Source: Mytilus galloprovincialis (taxonomy: Eukaryota; Mollusca; Bivalvia; Mytilida; Mytilidae). From it: DNA of 64,000 bases. Positions 1 to 11,797 of this stretch are shown in pieces. The stretch covers positions 43,781,035-43,845,034 of the forward strand of contig NC_134843.1 of the NCBI RefSeq assembly GCF_965363235.1, written 5' to 3'. The notes beneath the pieces are model-generated. The model was not told the origin of the DNA. It worked only from the letters and a program-made list of their open reading frames with translations, and did not search any database. Every line of letters starts with the position of its first letter. Position 1 is the first letter of the stretch. The position numbers and the translations under genes are program-made.

Positions 1-1178
1 TTCTGAGGTAAAATTTAAAATTTTATTCTAGGAAAAACGTTACAAATATGATTGTACATCAGGAAACTGACAAAATGTCATAACTAAAAAATGTTAAGTA
101 AGTATGTTGATGATATACAAACTTAGATGTTTATCATAAAAATTACCAAAAACAGGAAACTAGAAAATTCGTCTTATGTGACTATACAATGTATGTGAAA
201 CACCCCATTTGTTGGTTTTATATAAGATCTTAGCAAAGATATCCTAAACCTGTCGCAACTTCTTTTAATTTTCAAATGGAATTATGGAAAAATATGGATT
301 TACCGAAAAACTCATGTAAATGTAGTATTCGTTACCATAAATTTATAAACGAATTGATTAATTTAAAGGGGCACTAGCTATGAGATGTATAAAAAAAATT
401 ATATTAACTTTTATGTTTTGCTTAATCAATAATGTCTTGCAAAAAGTGAAATAATAATTAGCTTTTAGTAGCCAGTATGGCTCAATTTTGTCAAAATAAG
501 CTAAAAAAAAACATTGATCATGAATTATTCACTTGCAAGTGAATGATTCGACCTCATTGAATCCGTATTCATGTGAACTTCAATTTAACCCCTTAGCTTG
601 AGAAGGATAACACGTGAATTGTATGTGTAAAGTATTTAAAGGAAAAGAATATCAACATTGAAAGTGAAACAAAGATAAATCATTCGATCCACAAAAATTC
701 ATATACAGGTAAAAAGGATGATAACCATTTATTTTTCATCTACAATATGAAATTCAATAGACCTAGAATAATCCAACAGCAGGAGTTTGCTTAATCTATT
801 CATATCTATATTTTTGTTTGCATCGCTTATATGGTCATCGCATGACTTTAGAGGTCAACTCGATAATTAATTAGATGGCGTGTGAACTACGAAACGAAGC
901 TACCTATTTTCATGCTCATGCCCTGTTTATTATTTATTTTAGATTTTTTATACTTTGGATAAATGTTTAACATTGTTATAAATAAAATATGAGAATTTGA
1001 TCAAAATCGGTGAACACTAAATTTGACAGCTAGTATTCTTTAGTAACATAATTGGTAAAATTATTATAAAGAATAAGTGTATTTTTTTATAAATAATCTA
1101 TATGAATAATACACCAATATACATATGAAACTTTGAATACAAAATTGAAAAAAAAAAGAATAAAATAATTCAATACAC
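1..1178. other. AT-rich intergenic DNA, no gene seen
   Basis: No open frame with coding character and no repeat I recognise. The stretch holds short AT-rich runs and homopolymers only. Confidence 0.6.
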
Positions 1179-1337
1179 CTTATCGCTATTTGTCCGCCAT
1201 TACTGGACATCACACAGGTTCTCGTAAAATTTTGACGTCATAATACAAAATAGCTGACGCAAGAGAAAATTGATTGTTGTATGTCGTCAATAGATCAAGC
1301 GGGACAGATTCTCGGGTCAGGCGGGAATAGCGATAAG
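1179..1337. mobile_element. Short TIR element (MITE)
   Basis: The two ends are inverted copies of each other: CTTATCGCTATT followed by CCGCC on the left, and GGCGGGAATAGCGATAAG on the right. The body is about 159 bp with no coding capacity. I see no convincing target-site duplication, so the outer limits are approximate. Superfamily unknown. Confidence 0.55.
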
Positions 1338-1969
1338 TTATGTGTCACTGTATCGGTTAAAATAGGGTAATATGAAAAACTCGTGCATTCTTGATATCAA
1401 TACATCGAATGTTCATTGTTAACAAATCATGATAATAATCAACCAATAAAGATTTATTAATTAGGTAAAAGCAGGAAAAGGAGAACAGAGTAATTATATA
1501 ATAATAATAAGATATTTTGCAATATTAAAATAAAAAAATGAGTGTAATTAATATAAACAAACGTATGACTATCATAAGACACCTCTCGTGTAGTCATAAG
1601 TTAACTTTAACTTTAGGATCAACTTAATAAAGAGATGTCCTAATTAAGGACCACTTTGTGAACCCACTTAGAACTACTATATGTCGTAAGACCATCCTAA
1701 GACAGCTTCCGACGTGAAACTGGTCTCAGGATAAAAATTATTTACGCCTGTCGTACGTTTTGTCTACAAAAGACTTATTATCCAAAAGTTAAAAAAAGAC
1801 CAATAAAGTACGATGTTAAAGATGTTGATGACCCAATATTCCGAATAGATTAACCAACTTTAGCTAGGTAATCTATACCATGGGGTAGAAAATCCGTGTT
1901 CCAATCGTAATCACAATCCTGTCCTCTCTACCCATTATATGACCTACCGAATGAGACATATCATCGTGT
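1338..1969. other. Intergenic, with a fragment of a Penelope-like tail on the minus strand
   Basis: No gene is visible. Around 1735-1790 the minus strand resembles the region following the hammerhead motif at 50293-50335 (stem II, then a GAAA-like box, then 'ggcgta'), but the ribozyme core is incomplete. It reads as a decayed scrap of the same repeat. Confidence 0.4.
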
Positions 1970-2032
1970 TTGTTTTAACACACGATGGGTGCCACGTATG
2001 AAGCAGGGACTGTTTACCATTCCGGTGCACCT

Positions 2033-2457
2033 GGTCCGAGTACACAGTTAATAGTCTTTAGTGTGGAAAGTGTGTTACTTGCCAACTTTTTTTTTATACC
2101 CCTTCCAAATTTATTTCTCCTTGTTTTATGCCTCATATAGCAAGAAGGGGGTTGAAATGACACTGTAAAAACATTTGGGTCATAAATATTAATGGAAAGT
2201 AGTGATAAGGTCCAGCTGAAACAGGTAAAATAATTAGCACTTCGGAAGCTGTCAAAAGATTTCAAGACCCCCTTAACATAAAATCGTCTATATTTTGAGT
2301 TAGAGCTGATGAAGTTTTCTATAATTTTGATATAATTTTTCCCAAAAGTAGTACAACACACTGTAAAAATATCATTGAGAAAGCGCAGGTGGGATTTTTT
2401 TAATTTTCATTTATTGTCTAAAAGAAATGCACTACGAAATAACTGTGTACTCGGACC
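2033..2457. mobile_element. 425-bp MITE with ACCT target duplication
   Basis: Terminal inverted repeats GGTCCGAGTACACAGTTA on the left and TAACTGTGTACTCGGACC on the right (approximate over the inner bases). They are bracketed by ACCT at 2029-2032 and 2458-2461. The empty site can be read at about 48920, where the host sequence runs '...gcacctgagatc'. The interior has no coding frame. A related copy in opposite orientation lies at 11349-11797. Confidence 0.75.
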
Positions 2458-2621
2458 ACCTGAAATCATTCTCGGTTTCTGTTCGGATTATAGTTGCGCA
2501 GTCTTAGTTTTCTGTGTTAATTATGGTTTGTATACTATTGTTTGTATGTTTCCTTCTTTTTTTTTTGACATGGCGTTGTCAGTTTAATTATATTTGACTT
2601 ATCGGTTTGAATGTCTGATTT

Positions 2622-2785
2622 CAGTGGCGGATCCAGGGGGGGGGGGTCCGGGGGTGCGCACCCCCCCCCCCCTTTATTTTTGCCGATCAATGCATTTGTA
2701 TCGGGACATATGTTTTGCACCCCCCTTTGCCCTGGGTTCCCTGGGTTAGCACCCCCCCTTTCGAAAATTCCTGCATCCGCCCCTG
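2622..2785. mobile_element. 164-bp MITE, CAGTGGCGGAT-type ends
   Basis: Left end CAGTGGCGGATCCAGG; right end, read inward, CAGGGGCGGATGCAGG. It is flanked by GATTT at 2617-2621 and 2786-2790. The interior is G/C-homopolymer-rich. Comparison with the uninterrupted tail near 42660-42680 shows host continuity across the insertion. Open frames across it on both strands are artefacts of the poly-G and poly-C runs. Confidence 0.7.
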
Positions 2786-2850
2786 GATTTGGTATCTTCC
2801 TCCCCTCTTTCAAATTTGATTCTTATTTCAATACAAATTGTAGATCTTCG

Positions 2851-3462
2851 CATATTCATGTTCGCAAGCATTTAGAAATTATAGTATTTATATGCTAGTT
2901 GTTAGATTATACATAAAATTAAGGCAATCGAAAAGCGGTTTGTATTCATTTGTCTCTTACAGAAAACCATGCCAAAGTGTCCGGGAGTGAATTTCACGGA
3001 ATCTCTTGAAATTTCGTACACACAACACCTACATGTAGGTCATCGGCAAATATAACTAAAAATAATATCTGTCAATCTTTCACAAGATTCAGTTTCTTAA
3101 ACCAGGAAATGAAGAGACGGACGAACAAAGATGGACGTGGAATATTTAATGTCTTCAGATTGAAGGAGTTCCATACATTGGATATTGCTAGCATGTGAAA
3201 CCGAGTGGAATATGCTTTATACGTTGATAGCAATACTTGATGAAAAGAAAGATAACTCTTACATTCTATCGTTCTTACTAAATCTAATATATTGTCATTT
3301 TAATGTATATTTGGGTTTTTCTGCATCATAGACCCCAATGAAACTTGTTTCTCTAAATTGTTTATGCAGCTCAATTTTGTAATGAATATATATGTCCATA
3401 CACAACAAATATACTTCGACATGTATTAGTAAATGAAATTGACAAAACAGCAATTTTTAAAA
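2851..3462. other. No gene seen
   Basis: AT-rich sequence without recognisable repeat or coding signal. Confidence 0.5.
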
Positions 3463-3640
3463 TTAAACTGAGATGTGGTATACATGCAAGTGAGACATCT
3501 CTCCAACGGAGACCAAATGACATAGAAGTTTTAAAACAGCTATACGGCCTTCAAAAATTAGCCAAACCCATACCGCATAGTCAGTTTTGAAACACAACGA
3601 AATGACAAATGTAAAACCAGGCGCCATTCCTTATGAAACA
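3463..3640 (+). repeat. Repeat family A fragment, diverged
   Basis: 'gatgtggtatacatgcaagtgagaca', then 'ggccttcaaaaatt' and 'cataccgcatagtcag', follow the same order as in the intact family A copy at 10061-10440 but with many differences. Family A is a dispersed, non-coding foldback repeat. Confidence 0.6.
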
Positions 3641-4189
3641 CATGTCGTTCTAGCTTACTATAACTACTATATAGTCATTATAATGCATATTTTTAAAAGA
3701 ACACGTAAACAACTATACGCGTAAACGTATTAATCGGTACATAGTAAGAGCAAAACACGACCTTGTCGATAAGTTCACCCGAATCGTATCTAAATTTTCT
3801 CCAATCACTAAATTAATTTGATAAAATCTTCCATATTTGGTAAAATCTCTTTGACTATTAATAAATGTGATAAATGTATACACCATTGACTTTTGGCCGA
3901 CTAAAAAAGACGTTTCCCCGAGATTCAGCAAAAACCAAAGAATTATATATAGCAATCCAGCAAATTATGGAACTTTAAACTTAAAAAAATAAGGAAATTG
4001 AAAAGAAAGTAAATAAATAATAGAAAGTTCCCTCACAAAACTTGTGACCAAAATCAGTATTTATAAGATTCAAAAATATAAATATTAAAGTTAAACCGTA
4101 TCTTTACAGGATGTGAACGTTTTAGTGAATACAATCTACCGTTTAGTGCCAAAAGTATTCGTCACCTGCAGTTTTTTGCTATATATTTC

Positions 4190-4810
4190 ATATAAAAACA
4201 CATGTTCTTCTCATATATGTTATGATGGTATGATACTAAACCCCTCACGGGAAGGATTGTGTCTGATATTCATATGATGAAGACATAATCTTTCAATCAG
4301 TTTTTGAAGTCTGGAGCTGGCATGTCAGTTAACTGCTAGTAGTCTGATGTTATTTATGTATTATTGTCATTTTGTTTATTTTCTTTGGTTACATCTTCTA
4401 ACATCAGACTCAGACTTCTCTTGAACTGAATTTTAATGTGCGTATTGTTATGCGTTTACTTTTCTGCCGATGATTGGCTAGAGGTATAGGGGGAAGGTTG
4501 AGATCTCATAAACATGTTTACCCCCGACGCATTTTTGCGCCTGTCCCAAGTGAGGAGCCTCTGGCCTTTTTTAGTCTTGTATTATTTTTAATTTTAGTTT
4601 CTTGTGTACAATTTGGAGTTTAGTATGGCGTTCATTATCACTGAACTAGTATACATATATATTTGTTTAGGGCCCAGCTGAAGGACGCCTCCGGGTGCGG
4701 GAATTTCTCGCTGCATTGAAGACCTGTTGGAGACCTTCTGCTGTTGTCTTCTCTATGGTCGGGTTGTTGTCTCTTTGACACATTCCCCATTTCCATTGTC
4801 AATTTTACAT
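4190..4810 (-). repeat. Repeat family B copy
   Basis: Reads on the minus strand in the same order as 60884-61480: 'gaaatgggga...gtcaaagagacaacaacccgaccat', then 'caccc...ggaggcgtccttcagctggcc', 'ctcacttgggacaggcgc', 'gtaaacgcataacaatacgcac', ending near 'atatatgagaagaacatg'. Non-coding. It shares its first about 50 bases and the 'gggacaggc' module with family A, so A and B look like related families. Confidence 0.7.
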
Positions 4811-7385
4811 TTTTTCAAAAAAATATTTTGAGGGCATTTATGGTTGAATTTTTATCAACAAGGCCTTAAAAGACGTAGAATTGTCTAAAGTATGTTTGTT
4901 TATTTGGTAATAGTTTTGTGTACAGGTGTTTTTGTTTTCTCTTGATGTGGACACATACAATAAATTTTATAATTTAATTTATTTGAATATATAACGAATT
5001 TCTGAACAGAACTGAATAATATTTGTGTTTATCTTGTGAAAAAATGAAAATGATGAACAACAAAAATATAAACAAATAAACCTGCGACAATTCTGCTTCC
5101 AAGTTGCATAAAATCAAACCAAAAATGACCCCAAAATAATATTTTTTAGAAAAAAATGTAGTTCTATATACAATAGCGAAAAATCTCAAGTGACGAATAC
5201 TTATGGCCACACTAAGTGTGTATGTTAGTATAATCCCGTGAAATGGTGGATTACATACTGCTTTCAGTAAAGTCTAAACGATATATATAGCGTTTTCAAT
5301 ATAAAATTCAGATTTATTTAGACATTTTACAGTCTGAAATACAGGCTACGAACGCGTAAACAACAGTTGATAAGATCAATCCTTCATTCATTTAAAGTTA
5401 ATCAGTTCTTTATAAAATATATATTATATACTATTGTCCAATCTTATATAATAATGCGGTGTCCTTAGCCTCAAACTTTGTAAAATAATGTAGCGATACA
5501 TGACCCTTTCAATGAACTTAGTAGGCTTAATTAAAAAGATTGTCTTGAAATCACACTTTTAAGGAAATCGGATTAAAAATGATTATAGGAATTTAAAGAT
5601 AAAAACACTTAAATTAAACAAACGTACAATTTAAAACCAAAATTATGTTAATATTTGATCACTTTTTAAAATTCTTTATAGAAACAGTCACTTATAGTTG
5701 ATTTCCAGTGCATATTCCCTTTAGGTTCCTCTTCATCAGCGTCACTTTCCCCCGATTATATTTGCGTCGGATTTTTATTTGTCCACTTGGTTAAAAAAAA
5801 AAACTTGGTTTTTATGTTTCATACCACGCCGTTTTAACGCAAAAGAGCTGGCCCAATGTTGTTATGTAAATATTATACTCGTTCCCTGTTATTTTTATTA
5901 CCACTTTTTAGCTTGGTAGTAAGATACCAGTTACCCGAAGGCCGGTAATCACGTGTATTTACACACATGTTTACCGTTACACAACTTTATTGTCAACAAC
6001 TTAAAATATCTAGCTTGACTGATGTAAAGGTAGGTTCTTTATTTTTTTTACCCAAATGATGAATTGGGTGTGGGTAAAGGATTACTTGTTGCATCTGTAG
6101 TTTTAAATATATTTTCAGATATCTTTTTTTATGTTATGAATAAATATTAAATTGATATATCATCATGATGTGTTTACTTTGAAGAAAACGATGAAGGGAG
6201 GGGCGAGTTTATATACCAAGTGCCTTGAAATGGTTAGGGATCATTCTCTTATGGGAAACTAGCACTGTATATGGGGTTTCGTCAGTCCCATGTTTCTTTT
6301 GTAATGTTTTGTTGACTGGTGTATCTTTATTTTATTTAGCCGCGTTGTGTTTACATTTAACTTTTAATCTACCCTTTGGTCATGTTGGTGTTTTCTGTTT
6401 GATTTTCAGATAAAGTTATAGGTGTGAAAAGTGTCAAACTGTCAAATTCAATACCCGTACGGTAACTTTAAGATTACGAGAAAACCTGATAAAAAACCAA
6501 AAAAAAACACACAATATCTTTAATGTTATTTTTTTTAAGACTCGATAGATGAAACAGTAAATATATTAAAGTAGATACATATAATTATGTGTAAGCTTAT
6601 TTTGTTTCATTTCGTGAAATTCAATCATCATGTATGGTATATGCATTTGGTATATAAAGTTGTTGTCGTTCTAGGTGGTACTTAAAATAGGAAAGTTTAT
6701 GCTTTTATAGTCTACATTTTATATGCGGTATATTGATTTAATCACATTTGCTTTCAGTATATAAATAATAGACCCCTAATAAAAATAACTGTTTTAGTGA
6801 CAATAAGTATTTGCATGTGTTGATACATTTACAACATGGTGGTAGAGGTCAATAAACTCAACAGGATCACAATTGTTGATATCTACAGTATGTCAGATGC
6901 GAGTTTCGTGACGAAAAGACTCATTGGTGACGCTCGAATAAAAAAATTAAACAAGGACAACTAGTATGAAGTTGGAGAGCATTGAGGACTCAATGTTAGC
7001 AATAAATGTTTCTGATAAAATAAGTGAAAATTGATCCTAGTTTAAGGGACGACATCAAAAGTTCAATGAATGACAAAAAACTTAATTCACATAGTTTTTT
7101 CACCCACCTCTTTAACTCAATTTGGGAAAAATTGATAAACTTATATGTGTAAAAATCAATGTCGGATAAACAAAACTTGCAGCAGTTTAACCTCACCCCA
7201 AACTATTTAATTTAAGTTTTTTTTTATCCTTCATTGATCTTTTGATGTCTTCCTTAAGTTACAAACATGTACAAATTTTCTATGTAATATCTTGTATCTG
7301 GTTGTAGCAATACGTATATCTTAGGTACCAAGGTAAGAATACTATATTACAGATTTATGTTCAAGATTATATTTACTATCGGACC
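4811..7385. other. Gene-poor AT-rich stretch
   Basis: Only short open frames without domain-like composition. A decayed hammerhead-bearing repeat lies near 6888-6933 on the minus strand. Nothing else can be supported. Confidence 0.5.
6888..6933 (-). repeat. Decayed copy of the hammerhead-bearing repeat
   Basis: On the minus strand 'gagcgtcac', 'aatgagtctttt' and 'gtcacgaaactcgcatctgaca' follow the layout of the complete motif at 50280-50323. The CUGAUGA box is not preserved here, so self-cleavage is not expected. Confidence 0.5.
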
Positions 7386-7920
7386 GTTTTTATACGCCCA
7401 TCAAAATTTTGACGGGACGTATTATGGTATACAAATGTTCGGTGTCCGTCCGTCTATCCGTCTGTCTGTCCAGCGTATCTCAAAAACAATTTATGATTAT
7501 TGTTAACACTTTACACACTTCTTTGTTATTTTAATCTAAAGATCTGTATACTTTTTGGTGATGACTCAAAATTATATTTTTGAGTTATTGAGTATTTTGT
7601 AAAAAAAGGGGATGGTCATTTTTTACATGTCGCGCCGTATCTCAAAAACAATTTATGATTATTGCTTGAAACTGTACACACTTCTTTGTTATATTAATCT
7701 AAAGATCTGTTTACTTTTTGGTTTGATTCAAAACTTTATTTTAGTGATATTTAGTTTTTTGTAAAAAAAAAACAGGTGGGGGGGGGGGGGGGGGGGTTTC
7801 ACATGTCCCGCCGTGTCTCAAAAACAATAAATGGTTATTGCTTAAAACTTTCTCAGAAACTATTGATGATTATTGCACAAGACGTCGGGCGTATCATGCG
7901 CTCATGGCGCAGCTGTTTAT
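7386..7920 (+). mobile_element. Helentron-like non-autonomous element (HINE-type), family D
   Basis: The left end 'atacgcccatcaaaattttgacgggacgtat' contains a palindrome-like hairpin. It is followed by a GTCY-type microsatellite (gtccgtccgtctatccgtctgtctgtcc) and then about three internal repeats of roughly 170 bp ('tatctcaaaaacaatttatgattattg'). The right end has 'gggcgtat', the inverse of the left 'atacgccc', and a short stem-loop gcgc-tcatg-gcgc. Subterminal inverted repeats, a GTCY microsatellite and a 3' stem-loop are the known layout of HINEs such as DINE-1. The family assignment is by architecture only. Confidence 0.55.
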
Positions 7921-8497
7921 TATACTATTATTGAATAGCAAATATTAATTCAAAACACGTAGATAAGAAATAAATTATCTACTGAAACCGTTATTGGTTC
8001 TTAAAAATATACAGAGTTGTATAGTGCTTTTAATGTTAATGTTTGAACTCGATAAAGAAAGCTTTAAATCAAAAAGTTTCAAGATGTACCGAATGTAATA
8101 CCAGATACCGTAATCCATATATTTCATAAACAGAAAATCCTAAACCTTCAGACGATAGATTTGGGGTCTCATGACCAAAACGCTTAACCCCATTTTAATC
8201 GCAAAGATGTGACCGGAAAATTAAAAACAAATCGGATGTCAAAGTGTCAATCAATTTAAGAGTAAAAGCGGTTTGCAATTTTACATCCTTACTTTGCTGA
8301 AACATTTTAAAAATCATGTATACCTGACAGTATTAAAGTCACTCTTATGTGTTATAAACGGGTAAAGTTTTAGTTATTTATATTTATCCGAGTCGAGAGA
8401 TCAAACATACCCACAAAAGTATACCACATGATACCTGTCTAGTCGAAAACGAACTGACAATAACATTATATACAAACGAAAAACGACTAACATTAGA
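7921..8497. other. No gene seen
   Basis: AT-rich intergenic sequence up to the left target duplication of foldback 1. Confidence 0.5.
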
Positions 8498-8505
8498 AAA
8501 GGCAT
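8498..8505 (+). repeat. Left 8-bp target-site duplication of foldback 1
   Basis: AAAGGCAT directly abuts the terminal GATACGG of the element. The identical octamer abuts the inverted terminus at 18160-18167. Confidence 0.85.
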
Positions 8506-8765
8506 GATACGGTGCTTTTTGTCCGCGATTTGCTTTTTGTCCGCTTTTGCTTTTTGTCCGATTATTTTGCTTTTTGTCCGATACTTTTGCTTTTTGTCCG
8601 TTGCTTTTTGTCCGTTTTGCTTTTTGTCCGATAATTTTGCTTTTTGTCCGATACTTTTGCTTTTTGTCCGTTGCTTTTTGTCCGTTTTGCTTTTTGTCCG
8701 ATAATTTTGCTTTTTGTCCGACACTTTTGCTTTTTGTCCGTTTGCTTTTTGTCCGTTTTGCTTTT
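8506..8765 (+). repeat. Left terminal short-repeat array of foldback 1
   Basis: About fourteen copies of 'tgctttttgtccg' separated by 1-8 bp variable spacers (for example 'ataatttt' and 'atactttt'). They form a higher-order alternation that recurs in inverted form at 17895-18159. The array produces long but meaningless open frames on both strands. Confidence 0.85.
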
Positions 8766-9165
8766 TAGCTCACCTGGACCATAGGACTAAGTGAGCTTTT
8801 CTCATTTTCTCATTATTCGTCGTCGTCATTAATTTTTACAAAAATCTTCTCTTCTGAAACTACTGGCAAAGTTAAAGCAAACATGGCCAAAATCATCCTT
8901 AGGGTATTTAGTTTCAAAAAAGTATCCGATGACCCCGCCCAATAATTAAGATGGCCGCAATGTCTAAAAGAAGAGCATCGCATAAAATGTAGATTTTGGC
9001 TTATATATCTGAAACAAAACCATAGAGACAATCTAACAAGGGATAAGAACATTTCGCCTCATAAAATAATGTGGACCAGTCAGAACTTTTCATGTGGGAC
9101 AATATGAGCTCTTAATTTAAAAAAAAGTGGGACAATCGGGAATAAGCCCTACAGACTTGAGCAAT
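8766..9165 (+). mobile_element. Helentron-like family C fragment
   Basis: It begins 'agctcacctggaccatagg' and continues 'actaagtgagctttt', an imperfect hairpin. A short 'cgtcgtcgtc' run follows, then 'aattttacaaaaatcttct...gaaactactgg...caaa', 'gatgaccc' and 'aagatggccgc'. The same order occurs in the long copy at 31810-33982. It sits directly in the short-repeat array of foldback 1, after a T-run. The right limit is approximate. Confidence 0.6.
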
Positions 9166-10060
9166 TCTAAAATAAACACTGTTGATGTATCTCTTTTAAA
9201 TTTTCTATTAAAAAGTGTTTTACATTTACGAATGCACTATATTGTATCTGTATCTAAAATATTAAACGCATTTATTTCGTGATAGAAATTAAGTAAATGC
9301 TTAAGTAACCATTTTATTACTTTTCCCCCTCTTTTCGAGTTTGTCAAACAAAAATAAACTACTTTGTTGAAAATGCTGTTGTGTTGACCAAAGTTTCCTT
9401 AATCTTATTACTTGAATAACCTCGAACTTCCTCGTCATTTGGATATAGTTGCTAAATAATTCCGAAATGTATGGATTAATACAGTTTATCTAAATAAATA
9501 GCTACACATGTATTACGTAAACTTTGTGATAGTGTTCCAAAAATGAAGTTTGTTTGTTTGTTATATTTGTAATATTTGTAATGTTTAAGAAAAATAAAGT
9601 TGTTGGAAATATGACGAAAATATTACCAGACTTAAAAAAGTTTTTTTTTAACTGAAATGTTGCAAAATATTTAGGAGCGACTGTCAATCGGCCATTCGCA
9701 TATAAGTGCAAATGGTGACTATATATTATTAGCGGGAAGAAGAAACTGTGCGTTTAAGCAATAACATGTCGTAAATGTGTGCACTTCCACATGTAGCAAA
9801 CGCCGACACCATTTAACATAATGATAAAACTATTCAAACGAGAAAACCATTGATTTACAAAACACTATACGACAAACAAATACAGAAACAAACAACAACT
9901 ATTGAATTACAGATTGAAACTCCGTTCCTGACTTATTCGTATGATTATCATATATAATATTAAGCGCGGTTAAACATCAATTTCAAATTTCATTAACGAA
10001 ACCATCACTCAAGGATTATTTGATTTGATAAATTTCTAAACTATTCTAAAGTTTCGAGCA
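9166..10060. other. Interior of foldback 1, no recognised element
   Basis: AT-rich sequence without coding signal or recognised repeat, between the family C fragment and the family A foldback. Confidence 0.45.
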
Positions 10061-11088
10061 TATAAAAAAGAAGATGTGGTATGATTGCCAATGAGACAAC
10101 TATCCACAAAAGACCAAAATGACACAAACATTAACAACTATAGGTCACCGTACGACCTTCAACAATGAGCAAAGCCCATACCGCATAGTCAGCTATAAAG
10201 GCCCCGATAAGACAATGTAAAACAATTCAAACGAGAAAACTAACGGCCTTATTTAAGTAAAAAAATGAACGAAAAACAAATATGTAACACATAAACAAAC
10301 GACAACCACTGAATTACAGGCTCCTGACTTGGGACAGGCACAGATTTAAATAATGTGCCGGAGTTAAACATATTAGCGGGATCCCAACCCTCCCCCTAAC
10401 CTGGGACAGTGGTATAACAGTACAACATAAGAACGAACTATAAAAATCAGTTGAAAAAGGCTTAACTCATCAGATAGACACAAATACAAGTGGACGTGGC
10501 CGGGTACTTATACATCCCGACACAAAAAGTCACAATGAACAGATCTGAGAGTACTCGCAGTTATCTGACAGCTATTTCAAAGCCACTAACAACTAATAAA
10601 AAGTCATGCCTCTGAGACTTAACGTTCGTTTAAGTCTTTGAATATCCCATGTATTCTACAAATTGGTGTACGTACACCATTGCTCACACGTTTGAGGATG
10701 ACAGACTAACTTACGACCAGAATGAATAAGAATTAGTCTATATAACAAGATCTAAAATATTTCTAGTGTAAAAGACTTTAACCTCGCCACATTATTTATG
10801 TATGTGCCTGTACCAAGTCAGGAGCCTGTATATTCAGTGGTTGTCGTTTGTTTATGTGTTACATATTTGTTTTTTCATTTATTTTTTTGACATAAATAAG
10901 GCCGTTAGTTTTCTCGTTTGAATTGTTTTACATTGTCTTATCGGGGCCTTTTATAGCTGACTATGCTGTATGGGCTTTCCTCATTGTTGAAGGCCGTACG
11001 GTGACCTAATGCTGTTAATGTCTGTGTCATTTTGGTCTTTTGTGGATAGTTGTCTCATTGGCAATAATACCACATCTTCTTTTTTATA
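10061..11088. mobile_element. Family A foldback, 1028 bp, complete-looking
   Basis: Arms of about 290 bp are inverted copies: 'tataaaaaagaagatgtgg' with 'tatgattgccaatgagacaac' running inward to 'cctgacttgggacaggcac' on the left, and the reverse complement from about 10795 to 11088 on the right. The central 450 bp is unique, with 'accctccccctaacctggg' near the left arm. There is no open frame of note. I found no clear target duplication. The arm sequence recurs singly at 3463, 23590, 41800 and 43260, and as an inverted pair inside foldback 2 (29505-29835 and 38190-38535). Confidence 0.75.
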
Positions 11089-11348
11089 AGAATGCCAACT
11101 CCTCACACGTACAATTATTACTTCATTTTCTTTTTTTCACTCATCTAATTATTATATCTATTTTAATTCAATATTGTATCCATATAAATGTATATGAACG
11201 CTTACATATATATAATTATTGCGATATCATATATAAGAGAGAGGCAAAGTGTACCAAAGGATAATCACACTAAAAAGGGTTGAAACAAACCAACAAAGCC
11301 GCAGCTGAATGAAAAACAACAAGATACACAACAGTCCACAAAACAAAT

Positions 11349-11797
11349 GGTCCGAGAACACAATTAATTCGTAGTGCATTTCTTTTAGAACATAAATGAA
11401 AATTAAAAAAAATCCCACCTGCGCTTTCTCAATGAAACTTTTACAGTGTGTTGTACTAATTTTAGGACAAATTATATCAAAATTATAGAAAACTTCATCG
11501 CGTCTAACTCAAAATATGGACAATTTTGTGTTTAGGGTGTCTTGAAATCTTTTGACAGCTTCCGAAGTGCTAATTTTTAACCTTTTTCAGCTGGACCAAA
11601 TCACTACTTTCCTGTAAAATTCTGGACCCAAATTTTTTTACAGTGTAATTTCACCCCCCCCCCCCCTACTTACAATGTGAGGCATTAAACAAGGAGAAAT
11701 AAATTTGGAAGGGGTATAAAAATTATTGGCAAGTAACCCACTGTTATCACGAGGGACTAATAACGAAAATCAAGGGACGACAATTGTGGTCTCGGAC
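11349..11797. mobile_element. MITE related to 2033-2457
   Basis: Ends read 'gtccgagaacacaatta' on the left and 'aattgtggtctcggac' on the right. The body matches the reverse complement of 2033-2457 over most of its length ('gacagcttccgaagtgc', 'ataaatttggaaggggtat'). It is more diverged at the termini. No coding potential. Confidence 0.65.

Larger units (their letters stand above)
1970..2850 (+). mobile_element. Tail of a Penelope-like retroelement carrying two nested MITEs
   Basis: The flanking sequence 'gggtgccac...tgtttaccattccggtgcacct' and the later 'tctgttcgg...ttttctgtgttaattatgg...gaatgtc...tttggtatctt' align by eye with the uninterrupted copies at 48889-49060 and 42510-42720. Here the same tail is split by two insertions, 2033-2457 and 2622-2785. 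Removing them restores collinearity with the other copies, which identifies the host sequence and the order of events. The element is an old, broken fragment with no coding part at this site. Confidence 0.65.

Noticed and set aside
6225-6413. 62-codon hydrophobic frame, possible small membrane protein
   Set aside because: The hydrophobicity follows from T-rich DNA; no Kozak-like start, no neighbours, no recognisable family.
8401-8768. Several overlapping frames on both strands with FCFLSV / DKKQ repeats
   Set aside because: They arise from the 'gctttttgtccg' array and recur at 17832-18167; no start context and no conservation beyond the repeat.
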